A stretch of 64,000 nucleotides of DNA from Bacteroides salyersiae WAL 10018 = DSM 18765 = JCM 12988. Its GTDB lineage: Bacteria; Bacteroidota; Bacteroidia; Bacteroidales; Bacteroidaceae. Under the pieces are notes generated by a model. The model was given only the letters and a program-made list of their open reading frames with translations. It was not told the origin of the DNA and searched no databases. Of the stretch, positions 34,364 to 42,827 are shown one piece after another. The DNA lies in NCBI RefSeq assembly GCF_000381365.1, contig NZ_KB905469.1:62001-126000 (forward strand). The letters run 5' to 3'. The number at the start of each line of letters is the position of its first letter. The first letter of the stretch is position 1. The position numbers were made by a program, and so were the translations under genes.

Positions 34364-34714
34364 TCAATAATCCGATGGAGGAATACGTTTCACACATCCT
34401 CTTATATCACACTTTTTTATTTCCGATTCTTTCTGTATCAACTCTACTTCATGACAGCGAATCATCCAACCGATCTTCTCCTCCTGTTCTTTCCGCAACT
34501 CCGCATAAAGTCCGTTGATTTTCTCTTCACGCTGTTCCAGGCGCTCCTCAAACCAGTCCACCGTTTTCCTGCGGTTCTCTGCTTCCATACTATTTATCGA
34601 TGCCTCCTCCTTCCGGACATCCATCTTACGGAAAGTCACAAACCGCACCAGCCACTTAATGGCCTCCAACCCGCCAAGGGCAGTGATGAAGGCCATAATT
34701 GTAGTCAGTTGCAT
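34364..34714 (-). CDS. Small membrane-anchored coiled-coil protein
   Basis: The 116-residue protein has one hydrophobic N-terminal segment (MQLTTIMAFITALGGLEAIKWLV). A basic turn and a long charged helix follow (EASINSMEAENRRKTVDWF to EQEEKIGWMIRCHEVELIQKE), with heptad-like spacing. It ends with two cysteines (CDIRGC). The layout, between a histone-like protein and an amidase, recalls holin- or spanin-type proteins of phage lysis modules. I do not recognise a family. Confidence 0.7.
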   Translation of the reverse strand: MQLTTIMAFITALGGLEAIKWLVRFVTFRKMDVRKEEASINSMEAENRRKTVDWFEERLEQREEKINGLYAELRKEQEEKIGWMIRCHEVELIQKESEIKKCDIRGCVKRIPPSDY

Positions 34715-34723
34715 CTATCTGCG

Positions 34724-35203
34724 TTATGCAGCCGGGTCTTCCCCTTCCCCGTCGCCACCGGAAGGAGCATCGGTGCCTTCATCGTTCAGTCTATCCAGAT
34801 CTTTAAACATCAGTCCATCCGTACGAGTAGACGATGCGCCCGCATTAAGACGTATATCCTTGTTTGCACGAAAACAGATGCGCAATCCGGTAATGTCACT
34901 TGCTGTAAAATCTTCCGCCTTATCCGTCCCTTTACTTTGTGCCGACAGATAGAAATAACCTATTCCGTCAATATTTACCGAGCGTCCTCCTAAAAGAATT
35001 TTACGCATCAATGTCCGAAAGTCTTTCAGTACACTGATTGTCTCACCTTCACTCACACCAGAGTTTCCACTGATTTCCTGTGCCACCTCTTTCAGAGTTG
35101 CCGGAGTGTCATACTTATACGAAATAATAGGATACGTTCTCTTAACTGAATCTTGATTTGTCGGATCACTCAACCGTGAAACTCTTTTAAATCTAATTGC
35201 CAT
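34724..35203 (-). CDS. HU-related histone-like DNA-binding protein
   Basis: The start at 35203 (MAIRFKRVSRLSDPTN) is preferred over 35290, which would lie upstream of the promoter. The 159-residue protein is of the Bacteroides HU-related type (TIGR01201-like): LKEVAQEISGNSGVSEGETI, SVLKDFRTLMRKILLGGRSVNIDGIGYFYL. An acidic, low-complexity C-terminal tail (DAPSGGDGEGEDP) follows. Members are thought to bind DNA as dimers. In Bacteroides they are often found near capsule loci and amidases, as here. Confidence 0.85.
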   Translation of the reverse strand: MAIRFKRVSRLSDPTNQDSVKRTYPIISYKYDTPATLKEVAQEISGNSGVSEGETISVLKDFRTLMRKILLGGRSVNIDGIGYFYLSAQSKGTDKAEDFTASDITGLRICFRANKDIRLNAGASSTRTDGLMFKDLDRLNDEGTDAPSGGDGEGEDPAA

Positions 35204-35261
35204 AATTTTCTTTTTTGTTAAATAAATACTAATGATTATTACCTTGCTAACGTTAACATTG

Positions 35262-35291
35262 CAAAGGTGCGACATTCCCATCGGAGACAAA
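35262..35291 (-). promoter_or_regulatory. Possible promoter of the HU-like gene
   Basis: On the minus strand: TTTG (35288-35291), 18 nt, CACCTTTG (35262-35269). The -7 lacks the TA. A TAACGTTA palindrome (35248-35255) lies just downstream and might be an operator. Confidence 0.4.
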
Positions 35292-35445
35292 AAGACAAGT
35301 CACAGCATCGTCTTGATACGATTTAGCATAGTAAAAGAGACAATTACAGGACAAGCAAAGGAGAAAGGGAAGGTAATAAAGGAGATCTTTCCATGTTTCC
35401 GGACGAGTACCACCCAAAATTGTACCATAGAGATATAATAACAAG

Positions 35446-35484
35446 AAAGCCGGAACTGCATACTAACAGCTCCGGCCTTTTTTC
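35446..35484 (+). terminator. Hairpin with T run in the gap before the capsule operon end
   Basis: GCCGGAACT (35449-35457) and AGCTCCGGC (35468-35476) pair with one mismatch, followed by TTTTTT on the plus strand. No plus-strand gene that it could terminate is evident. Confidence 0.5.
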
Positions 35485-35734
35485 CTGATTTATATAACAC
35501 TTATTCAATTAACGCTTCACTCATAAATATGCAGGATTATTCCCATTTTAATAACGGATATGAAAAATAAATCTTTCATATAAAATAGAATACCAATATG
35601 ACTCTTAAGATTTCAAAAATCAAAGATAGCCAAACTCCTCCATAAAGCAGAGAAATTTGGCTATTGATAGCTACATTTGAGATGAAAAGAATGTAGCAAT
35701 CATTATTTCAAAAAGGATACACCTAAATCTAAAT

Positions 35735-35787
35735 AAAAAGCCCTCCTTTAATGTAATAGGTCACGCCAGACCTTATAAAGGAGGGCT
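35735..35787 (-). terminator. Terminator of the capsule operon
   Basis: AGCCCTCCTTTA (35739-35750) with TAATAGGTC, and GACCTTATAAAGGAGGGCT (35769-35787), form a long stem with a small bulge. On the minus strand it is followed by TTTTTATTT. It is the first strong hairpin after the last capsule gene. Confidence 0.8.
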
Positions 35788-35900
35788 ACACAAACAAACA
35801 ATAATATTAAGCAGAATTACCATGATTCTCATCAGAATAATCCGGCATTCCTTACGTCATCTAAATCTTTATTAGTAAGGAAGAAAGCATTGAACGAATT

Positions 35901-35999
35901 CAATGTTTGGTTTTATGTAGTCGTTTTCTTCTTCCAAACAAAATAGGGCACACAGAAGAAAAAGAAAAGTCCTTTCAGCAAATTCAAAAAAGTACTCAT
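35901..35999 (-). CDS. Possible 32-residue membrane peptide
   Basis: An ATG at 35999 opens 32 codons to a TGA at 35901. The product would have a hydrophobic helix (LNLLKGLFFFFCVPYLF) and a strongly basic tail (GRRKRLHKTKH), a common layout for small membrane proteins. It lies 51 nt after the last capsule gene and before the operon terminator. Chance cannot be excluded. Confidence 0.3.
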
Positions 36000-36050
36000 C
36001 CGCTAATCCGTTACACAAAGAGCCACAAAATCACTTAATAGAAATATCCG

Positions 36051-37319
36051 TCACGACGTCACGATAGCTTCCTTAATTGATTCCACGATGTAACGTACAT
36101 TATCATCTGTCACATAAGGACCAGCCGGCAGACAGAAACCTACCTTAAAAATATCTTCTTCTACACCATTAGTGTAACAAGGAGCTTCTGCATAGACCGG
36201 TTGTTTATGCATCGGTTTCCAAACCGGTCTGGTTTCGACCATCTTCGAGAGCATAAATACACGCAATGCTTCCACATTCTCATTGGGCTGACAATCCGTT
36301 GTAGCGCTATCCACTACCTTAATCACACCGGCAGCTCCTCCCACAGCAGTCTTAATAACTTCCTTATAGGCCTTCTCTTGACCAACAATCTTTACATCTG
36401 AATCAAGGATAGCAGTACACAACCAAAAATTAGCATCATAGCGTGAATCCACAGGCTGCTTGTGGATATGCACACCTACTACATCTTTCAACAACTCCTC
36501 ATACAAAGCTTGCACATGCTTGTGATGAGCAATATGCGCATCTGCTACAGTCATCTGACCACGACCAATACCGGCACAGATATTACTCATGCGATAATTA
36601 TAACCGATCGCTGTATGTTCATAATAAGGATAAGCATCGCGCGCTTGGGTAGCATACCACATAACGGTATTCTTATCTTCAGCATTTTGGCAAATCAAAG
36701 CACCGCCGCCCGATGTAGTAATCATCTTGTTACCGTTAAATGACAGTACACCAAACTTGCCGAAAGTACCTAACACTTTGCCGTCAAACTTACTGCCAAA
36801 GCCTTCTGCAGCATCCTCTATAACCGGAATATCGTACCGGTTTGCAATCTCCATAATCTTCTCGCAATCATAAGGCATACCATAAAGTGCTACAGGCACA
36901 ATCGCCTTAGGTTTCTTGCCAGTCTTAGCGATACGGTCTTTGATAGCCTCTTCAAGAAGTACAGGATCCATATTCCAAGTATCCATTTCAGACCCCACGA
37001 ACACCGGCCTTGCACCAAGGTAAGTAATCGGATGCGACGAAGCACAGAAAGTAAACGACTGCACTATTACCTCATCTCCAGCCTGAACGCCACAAGCTAT
37101 CAGTGCAAGATGTACAGCAGCCGTACCCGCCGAGAGTGCAACAACCTCACTTTTACCTCCAACAAAATTTTTGAGATCATTTTCAAATGCATTCACGTTC
37201 GGTCCCAAAGGTACTACCCAGTTAGTATCAAATGCTTCTTTCACATATTTCTGTTCAATGCCCTCCTCGCTCATGTGGGCAAGGCAGAGATAAATCGTCT
37301 TTTTAGGAATGTCAGCCAT
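36051..37319 (-). CDS. DegT/DnrJ/EryC1/StrS aminotransferase (PglE-like)
   Basis: This 422-residue fold-type I PLP enzyme should aminate a 4-keto sugar nucleotide. The PLP lysine is K198 in SFNGNKMITTSGGG, the Asp that contacts the ring nitrogen is in VIEDAAEGFG, and the substrate region is DAYPYYEHTAIGYNYRMSN. The closest type I recall is PglE, which makes UDP-4-amino-4,6-dideoxy-GlcNAc. It is the last gene of the operon, right after PglD- and PglC-like genes, which supports that role. Confidence 0.88.
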   Translation of the reverse strand: MADIPKKTIYLCLAHMSEEGIEQKYVKEAFDTNWVVPLGPNVNAFENDLKNFVGGKSEVVALSAGTAAVHLALIACGVQAGDEVIVQSFTFCASSHPITYLGARPVFVGSEMDTWNMDPVLLEEAIKDRIAKTGKKPKAIVPVALYGMPYDCEKIMEIANRYDIPVIEDAAEGFGSKFDGKVLGTFGKFGVLSFNGNKMITTSGGGALICQNAEDKNTVMWYATQARDAYPYYEHTAIGYNYRMSNICAGIGRGQMTVADAHIAHHKHVQALYEELLKDVVGVHIHKQPVDSRYDANFWLCTAILDSDVKIVGQEKAYKEVIKTAVGGAAGVIKVVDSATTDCQPNENVEALRVFMLSKMVETRPVWKPMHKQPVYAEAPCYTNGVEEDIFKVGFCLPAGPYVTDDNVRYIVESIKEAIVTS

Positions 37320-37331
37320 TGTTTTATATTT

Positions 37332-37919
37332 TTATTTAGTTGTTCCTACTATTTTGCAAGGTACACCATATGCCCTACTATTATCTGGAATATCTTTAAC
37401 AATCACACTGCCAGCACCGATAAAACAATTTTTACCGATCCTGACACCTTGAATAACAGTTGAGCCAACACCAACCCAAGTTCCTTCGCCCACACACACA
37501 TCGCCACTAATCGTACAGCCAGGTGCTATATGGACATAGTCACCAATCACACACTCATGGTCTATACTCGCTTTCGTGTTGATAATGCAATGCTTACCAA
37601 TCTTTACTTCTGTTTGAACAATAGCACCTTGCATTACCACCGTACCCTCTCCGATGATAGCAGTAGACGAAATGATTGCAGTAGAATGAATGATCGTAGT
37701 AAACGCACAATCAAGTCGTTCTGCGATCATCTTACGAATCTTACAATTACCGATACTGATAATAAAGGGAGACAACCCGGTAGCATCATGTAAAACTGGA
37801 GTTCCGTTTAATTCTTTAAGGTTGGGATTATCATCCACCAAGCCTTCAACTACTCCACCTTGTGTTTTTATAATATCAATAATCACCTTGGCGTGACCAC
37901 TTGCTCCATATAAATACAT
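37332..37919 (-). CDS. Left-handed beta-helix acetyltransferase, PglD/NeuD type
   Basis: The 195-residue protein has an N-terminal nucleotide-sugar binding subdomain (MYLYGASGHAKVIIDII) and a hexapeptide-repeat helix. The His of NTKASIDHECVIGDYVHIAPG is expected to be catalytic. The family acetylates the 4-amino group of UDP-4-amino sugars using acetyl-CoA. Its start overlaps the stop of the sugar transferase gene (TAATG). With the adjacent PglE-like enzyme it fits UDP-di-N-acetylbacillosamine-type synthesis. Confidence 0.88.
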   Translation of the reverse strand: MYLYGASGHAKVIIDIIKTQGGVVEGLVDDNPNLKELNGTPVLHDATGLSPFIISIGNCKIRKMIAERLDCAFTTIIHSTAIISSTAIIGEGTVVMQGAIVQTEVKIGKHCIINTKASIDHECVIGDYVHIAPGCTISGDVCVGEGTWVGVGSTVIQGVRIGKNCFIGAGSVIVKDIPDNSRAYGVPCKIVGTTK

Positions 37920-38527
37920 TAGTTATTTCCATTAAAAGGTTCCATCGTGGCATTACCCTCTTGCGAAATTCCATCACGTACCAACACTTTTTTAATGGTA
38001 ATGAGCACAACTTTAATATCGGTCATCAGTGTACAGTGATCAACGTACCACACATCCAAAGCAAATTTTTCACTCCATGACAACGAATTGCGGCCATGAC
38101 ACTGCGCCCAGCCGGAGATTCCGGGACGCACTTCGTGACGACGAGCCTGCTCTTTACTATATAGAGGTAAATATTGTACCAACAACGGGCGAGGCCCTAT
38201 AAGGGACATATCGCCAACCAACACATTCCAGAATTGCGGTAATTCATCAATACTTGTAGAACGTACAAATTTCCCTACTTTCGTTAACCGCATCTCATCG
38301 GGCAGAAGATTACCGTTGACATCACACTCATCGGTCATGGTTTTGAACTTTACGATCTTAAATATCTTACCTCCTTTACCAGGGCGTTCTTGGAAGAAAA
38401 ATGCTCCAGCCCCCTTATTCACAAAATGAAGCCAAATAGTGACAATCAACAATATCGGCCAAATGGAAACTAAAACAATAAAGACTATACAGAAATCAAT
38501 CAGTCTCTTAAAAAAGCGTTTATACAT
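37919..38527 (-). CDS. Initiating sugar-1-phosphate transferase (PglC-like)
   Basis: The 202-residue monotopic phosphoglycosyl transferase should load the first sugar phosphate onto undecaprenyl phosphate at the inner membrane. It has one N-terminal hydrophobic reentrant helix (LIDFCIVFIVLVSIWPILLIV), FFQERPGKGGKIFKIVKFKTM, the Asp-Glu catalytic pair in STSIDELPQFWNV, DMSLIGPRPLL and RPGISGWAQ. Its short length matches PglC rather than the large WbaP type. It is coupled to the PglD-like gene. Confidence 0.92.
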   Translation of the reverse strand: MYKRFFKRLIDFCIVFIVLVSIWPILLIVTIWLHFVNKGAGAFFFQERPGKGGKIFKIVKFKTMTDECDVNGNLLPDEMRLTKVGKFVRSTSIDELPQFWNVLVGDMSLIGPRPLLVQYLPLYSKEQARRHEVRPGISGWAQCHGRNSLSWSEKFALDVWYVDHCTLMTDIKVVLITIKKVLVRDGISQEGNATMEPFNGNN

Positions 38528-38536
38528 GAATTAAAA

Positions 38537-39691
38537 TTAAACTATATTCTTATAAAATTCTAGAAATTTACTCCAAAGCATGTTTTGCTCAAAACGCTTT
38601 TCTATAGAAATACGTGTTGTATTACAATAATTGTGATAAAGAACCTTATCTTCTACCATTAATTTCATTTTTTCATAAAGATTGTTGGCATTCTTAGGTT
38701 CCATCAATAAACCATTTTCCATTGTATCTACCACATTATTACAACCAATAATATCAGAACTTATAACAGGTACTCCCATACTGCCAGCTTCCATTAGAAC
38801 CAAGCCAAAACCTTCGCGATAAGAAGGTAAAAGCAAACATTGCGAAGCCGCCAAAAAAGGCTTTACATCAGATTGTTTACCACAATAAACAATCCCTTCT
38901 TTATTCCCCCTGATAACTTCTGCCGTATATGTTTCTACAGGGTTGAGTTCATCTTCAAAAGCACCTAATATCATTAAACGAATTTGAGGATTTTCTTTTC
39001 GATAACAAGTAAATGCATTAATCATCTCATTTACCCCTTTATCTTTCACTATACGCCCCATATAAATAAACAAAAATTCATCCTCACTGATGCCATATTG
39101 AGATCGCAATTTATTTCTCTCTTCTATACTATATATAGAAGCATCAAACAAATTCGTATTAATACCATTACAACTACCAGAACCAATCACTAAGCTTTTT
39201 TTTGTAGAACAAATACCATCATTCCCCAATGCATCTTTTACACCTTCACTAACACACAATACATGTGTTGCACAAGAGCAAGTTAACCTCTCCATTAGCA
39301 CTAGAATCTTTTTCTTAATGCCAGTACATCCTTGATAACGGAGACCGTGGCACATATAAATACGCGTTCTTACACCTATTAGTTTTGCGGCAATCATAGA
39401 GAGTAAAGCGCCTTTAGGAGTATTTCCATGTACCGCGTCCGGTTTCACTTTCAAGAAATAAGAAATAAATGCCAAAAGGCTATTAATATCTTTAAAGAGT
39501 GAAATCTCACGTTTCATAGGAATTTCATATACATGAATTCCCTCAATAAGACCTTCATTAATTAATTCTGTTGGACTTTCCTCATTAGAAGAAACAAATG
39601 TCAAGTCAAAATACCTTGACATATAGTTAAGCTGACCTCTAAAAAGTATCATTGATTGAGCAACCGTAGTTACCCATACTAACTTTTTCAT
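38537..39691 (-). CDS. Glycosyltransferase family 4 (GT-B)
   Basis: The 384-residue enzyme has the two-domain GT-B layout. The N-terminal domain contains KPDAVHGNTPKGALLSMIAAK and RIYMCHGLRYQG. The C-terminal domain has FLFIYMGRIVKDKGVNEMI and the nucleotide-sugar binding segment LLLPSYREGFGLVLMEAGSMG with the E-x7-E motif. It resembles WcaA/PglA-like capsule transferases. Being next to the initiating transferase, it may add the second sugar. Donor and acceptor are not deducible. Confidence 0.88.
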   Translation of the reverse strand: MKKLVWVTTVAQSMILFRGQLNYMSRYFDLTFVSSNEESPTELINEGLIEGIHVYEIPMKREISLFKDINSLLAFISYFLKVKPDAVHGNTPKGALLSMIAAKLIGVRTRIYMCHGLRYQGCTGIKKKILVLMERLTCSCATHVLCVSEGVKDALGNDGICSTKKSLVIGSGSCNGINTNLFDASIYSIEERNKLRSQYGISEDEFLFIYMGRIVKDKGVNEMINAFTCYRKENPQIRLMILGAFEDELNPVETYTAEVIRGNKEGIVYCGKQSDVKPFLAASQCLLLPSYREGFGLVLMEAGSMGVPVISSDIIGCNNVVDTMENGLLMEPKNANNLYEKMKLMVEDKVLYHNYCNTTRISIEKRFEQNMLWSKFLEFYKNIV

Positions 39692-39793
39692 GATTTTATA
39701 CTTTAAGGATAATTCTTTAATTAATCACAACTGTCGCAATCATGGCATTCACTCATCATATTATTCAAAAAATACTGAAGATTTTTATAATAT

Positions 39794-40835
39794 TTACTTA
39801 ACTTTTTTTTGCAACCAACAAATATTCACCATCATCATTAGTTTATTCGTCAACCATTTAATTATGGGTGTACAAATCAATATACGTACTTTATCAATTA
39901 AAATACATACGATATAACATACGATCATAAAACTCACCATACTCAAACAAGCTGCAACTGATGGCAAATTATTATTTATCCTTTCTACAAAATCAAAGAA
40001 ATAATATCCCCTGAATGGCCCCATGTGAATTATATATACTGATAATACAGATACTGAAATCCAATTGACAACATTCGACTGTATTTTCCATTGCCGCGCC
40101 CAATTAAAAAAAAGAAAAGTTGCAAGCATTACAGCCGGACTATTATACCGCATCGAAAATATTATTGCAAATGGTGGAAAGACAACTTTTATAGCATGCA
40201 TTACAACCATTAGTATACTGAATATTACCCAGCCACCCATACCAGAAATAACACACTTATATTCAGAAATATACATACCAATATAGTAGATTAAAAAGAA
40301 ATGAATAGCACTATATACATCTTGTGATATTTCAGGAGATTGATGTATATAGCCTATATATACATCAATAAGTAAAAGTCCCATAAGCGATGCTTTCCTC
40401 TGCTTACTGTTCTGTTTTTCAAATGCCACATTCAATACAGGAGCTACCAAAAACAATGCAAGATAAGCAGTCAAAAACCAATACCCCGATTCTGTCAATG
40501 CAAAAACCGTTTTTTTGAGAATATCAACTGCTGAAGCATTAAGAAACAATGTAGCTAACGTGGTAAGAATTATCATATAAAACGCACACTGTGTATATAA
40601 GTTAAGGAATCCTCTCCACGATTGTTTGATACGAAAATAACCGCTTATCATTACAAAGCAGTTCACAGCCACAATACTCATACACATCAAAAGCACCCTG
40701 AAACTATTTATCAAACTAAAATCTGCAGCATGTAAGGATGGATAACATGCTTGCAACACATGAGTGGTCATTACCCCAAACGTACATAAATATGCGAAGA
40801 AGCTCAAAATTTGATTTTCTAGTCTTTGAAATCAT
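39794..40835 (-). CDS. Acyltransferase-3 family membrane protein, frameshifted near its start
   Basis: The protein has about ten membrane segments and resembles acyltransferase-3 enzymes that O-acetylate surface sugars (SGYWFLTAYLALFLVAPVLN, IYYIGMYISEY). The open frame ending at 39794 extends only to a TTG at 40807 and lacks the family N-terminus. That N-terminus (MISKTRKSNFELLRIF) lies in another frame starting at ATG 40835. Removing one base near 40787 would join them as NFELLRIFCTFGVMTTHVL, which fits the family. The gene is therefore probably inactivated, or translated from an internal start such as the ATG at 40771. Sequencing error is the other explanation. Confidence 0.75.
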
Positions 40836-41297
40836 ACCATTATTCTGTATTCTAACTCTATAATATGTCTCTACAATAGCATCATTTGCACTAATATGAC
40901 AATATCATTAGTATCCCGTTAAAATTTGAAATATCCATTTTACAGCATTGAATATGAGAAAATTATAGCTAATCCACAAGTAAACGGACTTGAATTTATA
41001 CTTAACACTTTAATAAAAAAATTGAAAAATCATATTTTGTAAAGCATTGAAAACCAACAATACATATGAGCCCAATTTACTCATTTATCAACGTTTAGAT
41101 TGTTATAGGACATTAGTGTGACAATATATAATATTAGAAAAGCACCTTTAACTTTGATACTTTTAGTTCCTGTTTAAATTTTGCTCAGTATTATTTTGAG
41201 AGTTATTTTTGAGGATGTTTTCTGTTTTTACGAGGAAGATAGCGAGCTATCTGACTAGTACAAACAGGATTACAACTGATTCAACATATTGCCAAAC
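40836..41297. other. AT-rich gap with a 46-nt palindrome
   Basis: No gene is evident in this 462-nt spacer inside the capsule operon. The right part holds an imperfect palindrome (41222-41267). The rest is AT-rich with no frame or promoter I trust. Together with the frameshift next to it, it looks like a degraded or recombined junction. Confidence 0.55.
41222..41267. repeat. 46-nt imperfect palindrome
   Basis: The arms 41222-41243 (CTGTTTTTAC...GATAGC) and 41246-41267 (GCTATC...AAACAG) match at 18 of 22 positions around a GA centre. I recall similar sequences in Bacteroides spacers but cannot name the element. An insertion-sequence remnant is possible. Confidence 0.6.
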
Positions 41298-42239
41298 TCA
41301 TTTTCGTAGAATCAAAACAAATTTTACTACGATCATCGGACATTGATTAAAAATCCCAAATACCAATTTCAACTTTAATGAAAGTACAGAAGAACATTTA
41401 ATCTTTTCCCAACTCTTTTGGAAACGTTCTCGAATTTCTCCTCTCTGTTCATTTGTCAACATATCGTTAGTATACAACAACATCAACGATTTACATAACT
41501 GTATATGTGAAGCATCTTCCAAATCCGTTTCTCCTTTTTTGTGAAAATAGTTTATTCGTTCCTCATAGGCGTCAAAGTAACGTAAATCAGGTTTTTTCTT
41601 ATTTATTCCCATGATACTATCTGGATTATAAGTATAATAGTATAATGGACGGTTAGTAACAACTATCTTTTTAGCCTGATAGTACAATTTCCACGTTGTC
41701 CAATCATCTTCGTTGATGAGCCCTATAGGCATTCGTATTTTCTCAAAAAAGTTAGCTTTATACACCTTACCACACATGATAATCTTTGCTACTTCAGAGG
41801 TAAAAATATCATGGTTATCATACATTCGACATGTTTCCTTTTCATCAAATGACGGGAAAATAGTTTTTTCACCACGTATAAAATCGCACTGCACAATTTC
41901 CGCATTCTCTGTGACAATATACCCCATTAATATTTTTAGATAGTCGGGATGCCAAAAGTCATCACCATCCAAAAAAGATACATACTCGCCACTCATGATA
42001 TCAAGACCTGCATTACGAGCAGAAGATAATCCGCCGTTCTCTTTATGAATTACTTTGATTCGCTTTTCCTTCTTTGCATATGTATCACATATCTCACCAC
42101 TATGATCAGGAGAACCATCATCAACCAAGATGAGCTCCCAATTTACATATGATTGATGCCGAACACTCTCAATGCAATTAGCTAAATACCTCTCTACCCC
42201 ATAACAAGGAACTATAATTGAAACTAAAGGTATGTTCAT
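41298..42239 (-). CDS. Glycosyltransferase family 2 (GT-A)
   Basis: The 313-residue enzyme begins with the GT2 signature PLVSIIVPCYGVERYLANCI. The Asp pairs in ELILVDDGSPDHS and SFLDGDDFWHPDYL (the latter DxD-like, metal binding) are present, as is GGLSSARNAGLDIMSGEY. The C-terminal hundred residues are helical, with a hydrophobic tail (PMIVVKFVLIL). It should transfer a sugar from a nucleotide donor at the cytoplasmic membrane face. Donor unknown. Confidence 0.9.
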   Translation of the reverse strand: MNIPLVSIIVPCYGVERYLANCIESVRHQSYVNWELILVDDGSPDHSGEICDTYAKKEKRIKVIHKENGGLSSARNAGLDIMSGEYVSFLDGDDFWHPDYLKILMGYIVTENAEIVQCDFIRGEKTIFPSFDEKETCRMYDNHDIFTSEVAKIIMCGKVYKANFFEKIRMPIGLINEDDWTTWKLYYQAKKIVVTNRPLYYYTYNPDSIMGINKKKPDLRYFDAYEERINYFHKKGETDLEDASHIQLCKSLMLLYTNDMLTNEQRGEIRERFQKSWEKIKCSSVLSLKLKLVFGIFNQCPMIVVKFVLILRK

Positions 42240-42827
42240 TTATACTATTTTCCTAATTAATTTTGCAGGATTACCTGCCCATATTTCACCTGCTGGTATA
42301 TTCTTAGTAACAACACTACCTGCACCAATAACTGCTTCATCACCAATCATAACTCCCTTTAGTATAATAGAGTGCCCCCCAATAAAAACCCGTTTTCCTA
42401 TAATTATAGGTTCAGAGGGAACATCTATATTTCCACAGAGTCTTTTTTCCGCATTAGAAGAATGAAAATCCGTATCATAAATTTTCACACCTCCACCAAT
42501 GCAGGCCCTCTCACCTATCTCTATGTAATTAGAAGCATAAACAGTAGTATTACTCATACTAACACCATCATGCAAAATAAGACTAGCATTATCACCTACA
42601 ATGAGTATAGTCTTGGTATCACCACCAATAGGATCAGAAATGCGACTGGAATTAATACTCACATCATTACCAAGGACAATACAGCCTCCTATACCTTTTC
42701 TGAAAAATATTGAGCCACAACATGTAAAACGCTTACCATACTGAATTCCGCGCAACATCATGTTTATCCTATTAATAAGCATTGTCCAATGTGTTAACAG
42801 CCGTCTTTTTATTCTGTATATCAACAT
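42240..42827 (-). CDS. Hexapeptide-repeat O-acetyltransferase
   Basis: The 195-residue left-handed beta-helix protein (maltose/galactoside O-acetyltransferase-like) has repeats such as GGCIVLGNDVSINSS and IEIGERACIGGGVKIYDTDFH, with the catalytic His in the TDFHS loop. The end KNIPAGEIWAGNPAKLIRK is typical. It should acetylate a hydroxyl of a capsule sugar with acetyl-CoA. It lies between a GT10 gene and a GT2 gene and abuts the GT2 gene without spacing. Confidence 0.88.
   Translation of the reverse strand: MLIYRIKRRLLTHWTMLINRINMMLRGIQYGKRFTCCGSIFFRKGIGGCIVLGNDVSINSSRISDPIGGDTKTILIVGDNASLILHDGVSMSNTTVYASNYIEIGERACIGGGVKIYDTDFHSSNAEKRLCGNIDVPSEPIIIGKRVFIGGHSIILKGVMIGDEAVIGAGSVVTKNIPAGEIWAGNPAKLIRKIV

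Larger units (their letters stand above)
35485..36050. other. Gap between the capsule operon and the HU-like gene
   Basis: This 0.57 kb holds no gene of normal size. I see the operon terminator (35735-35787) and one possible 32-codon minus-strand frame (35901-35999). The rest is AT-rich sequence without recognisable features. The last ~180 nt before 36051 would be the 3' untranslated part of the capsule mRNA. Confidence 0.6.
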
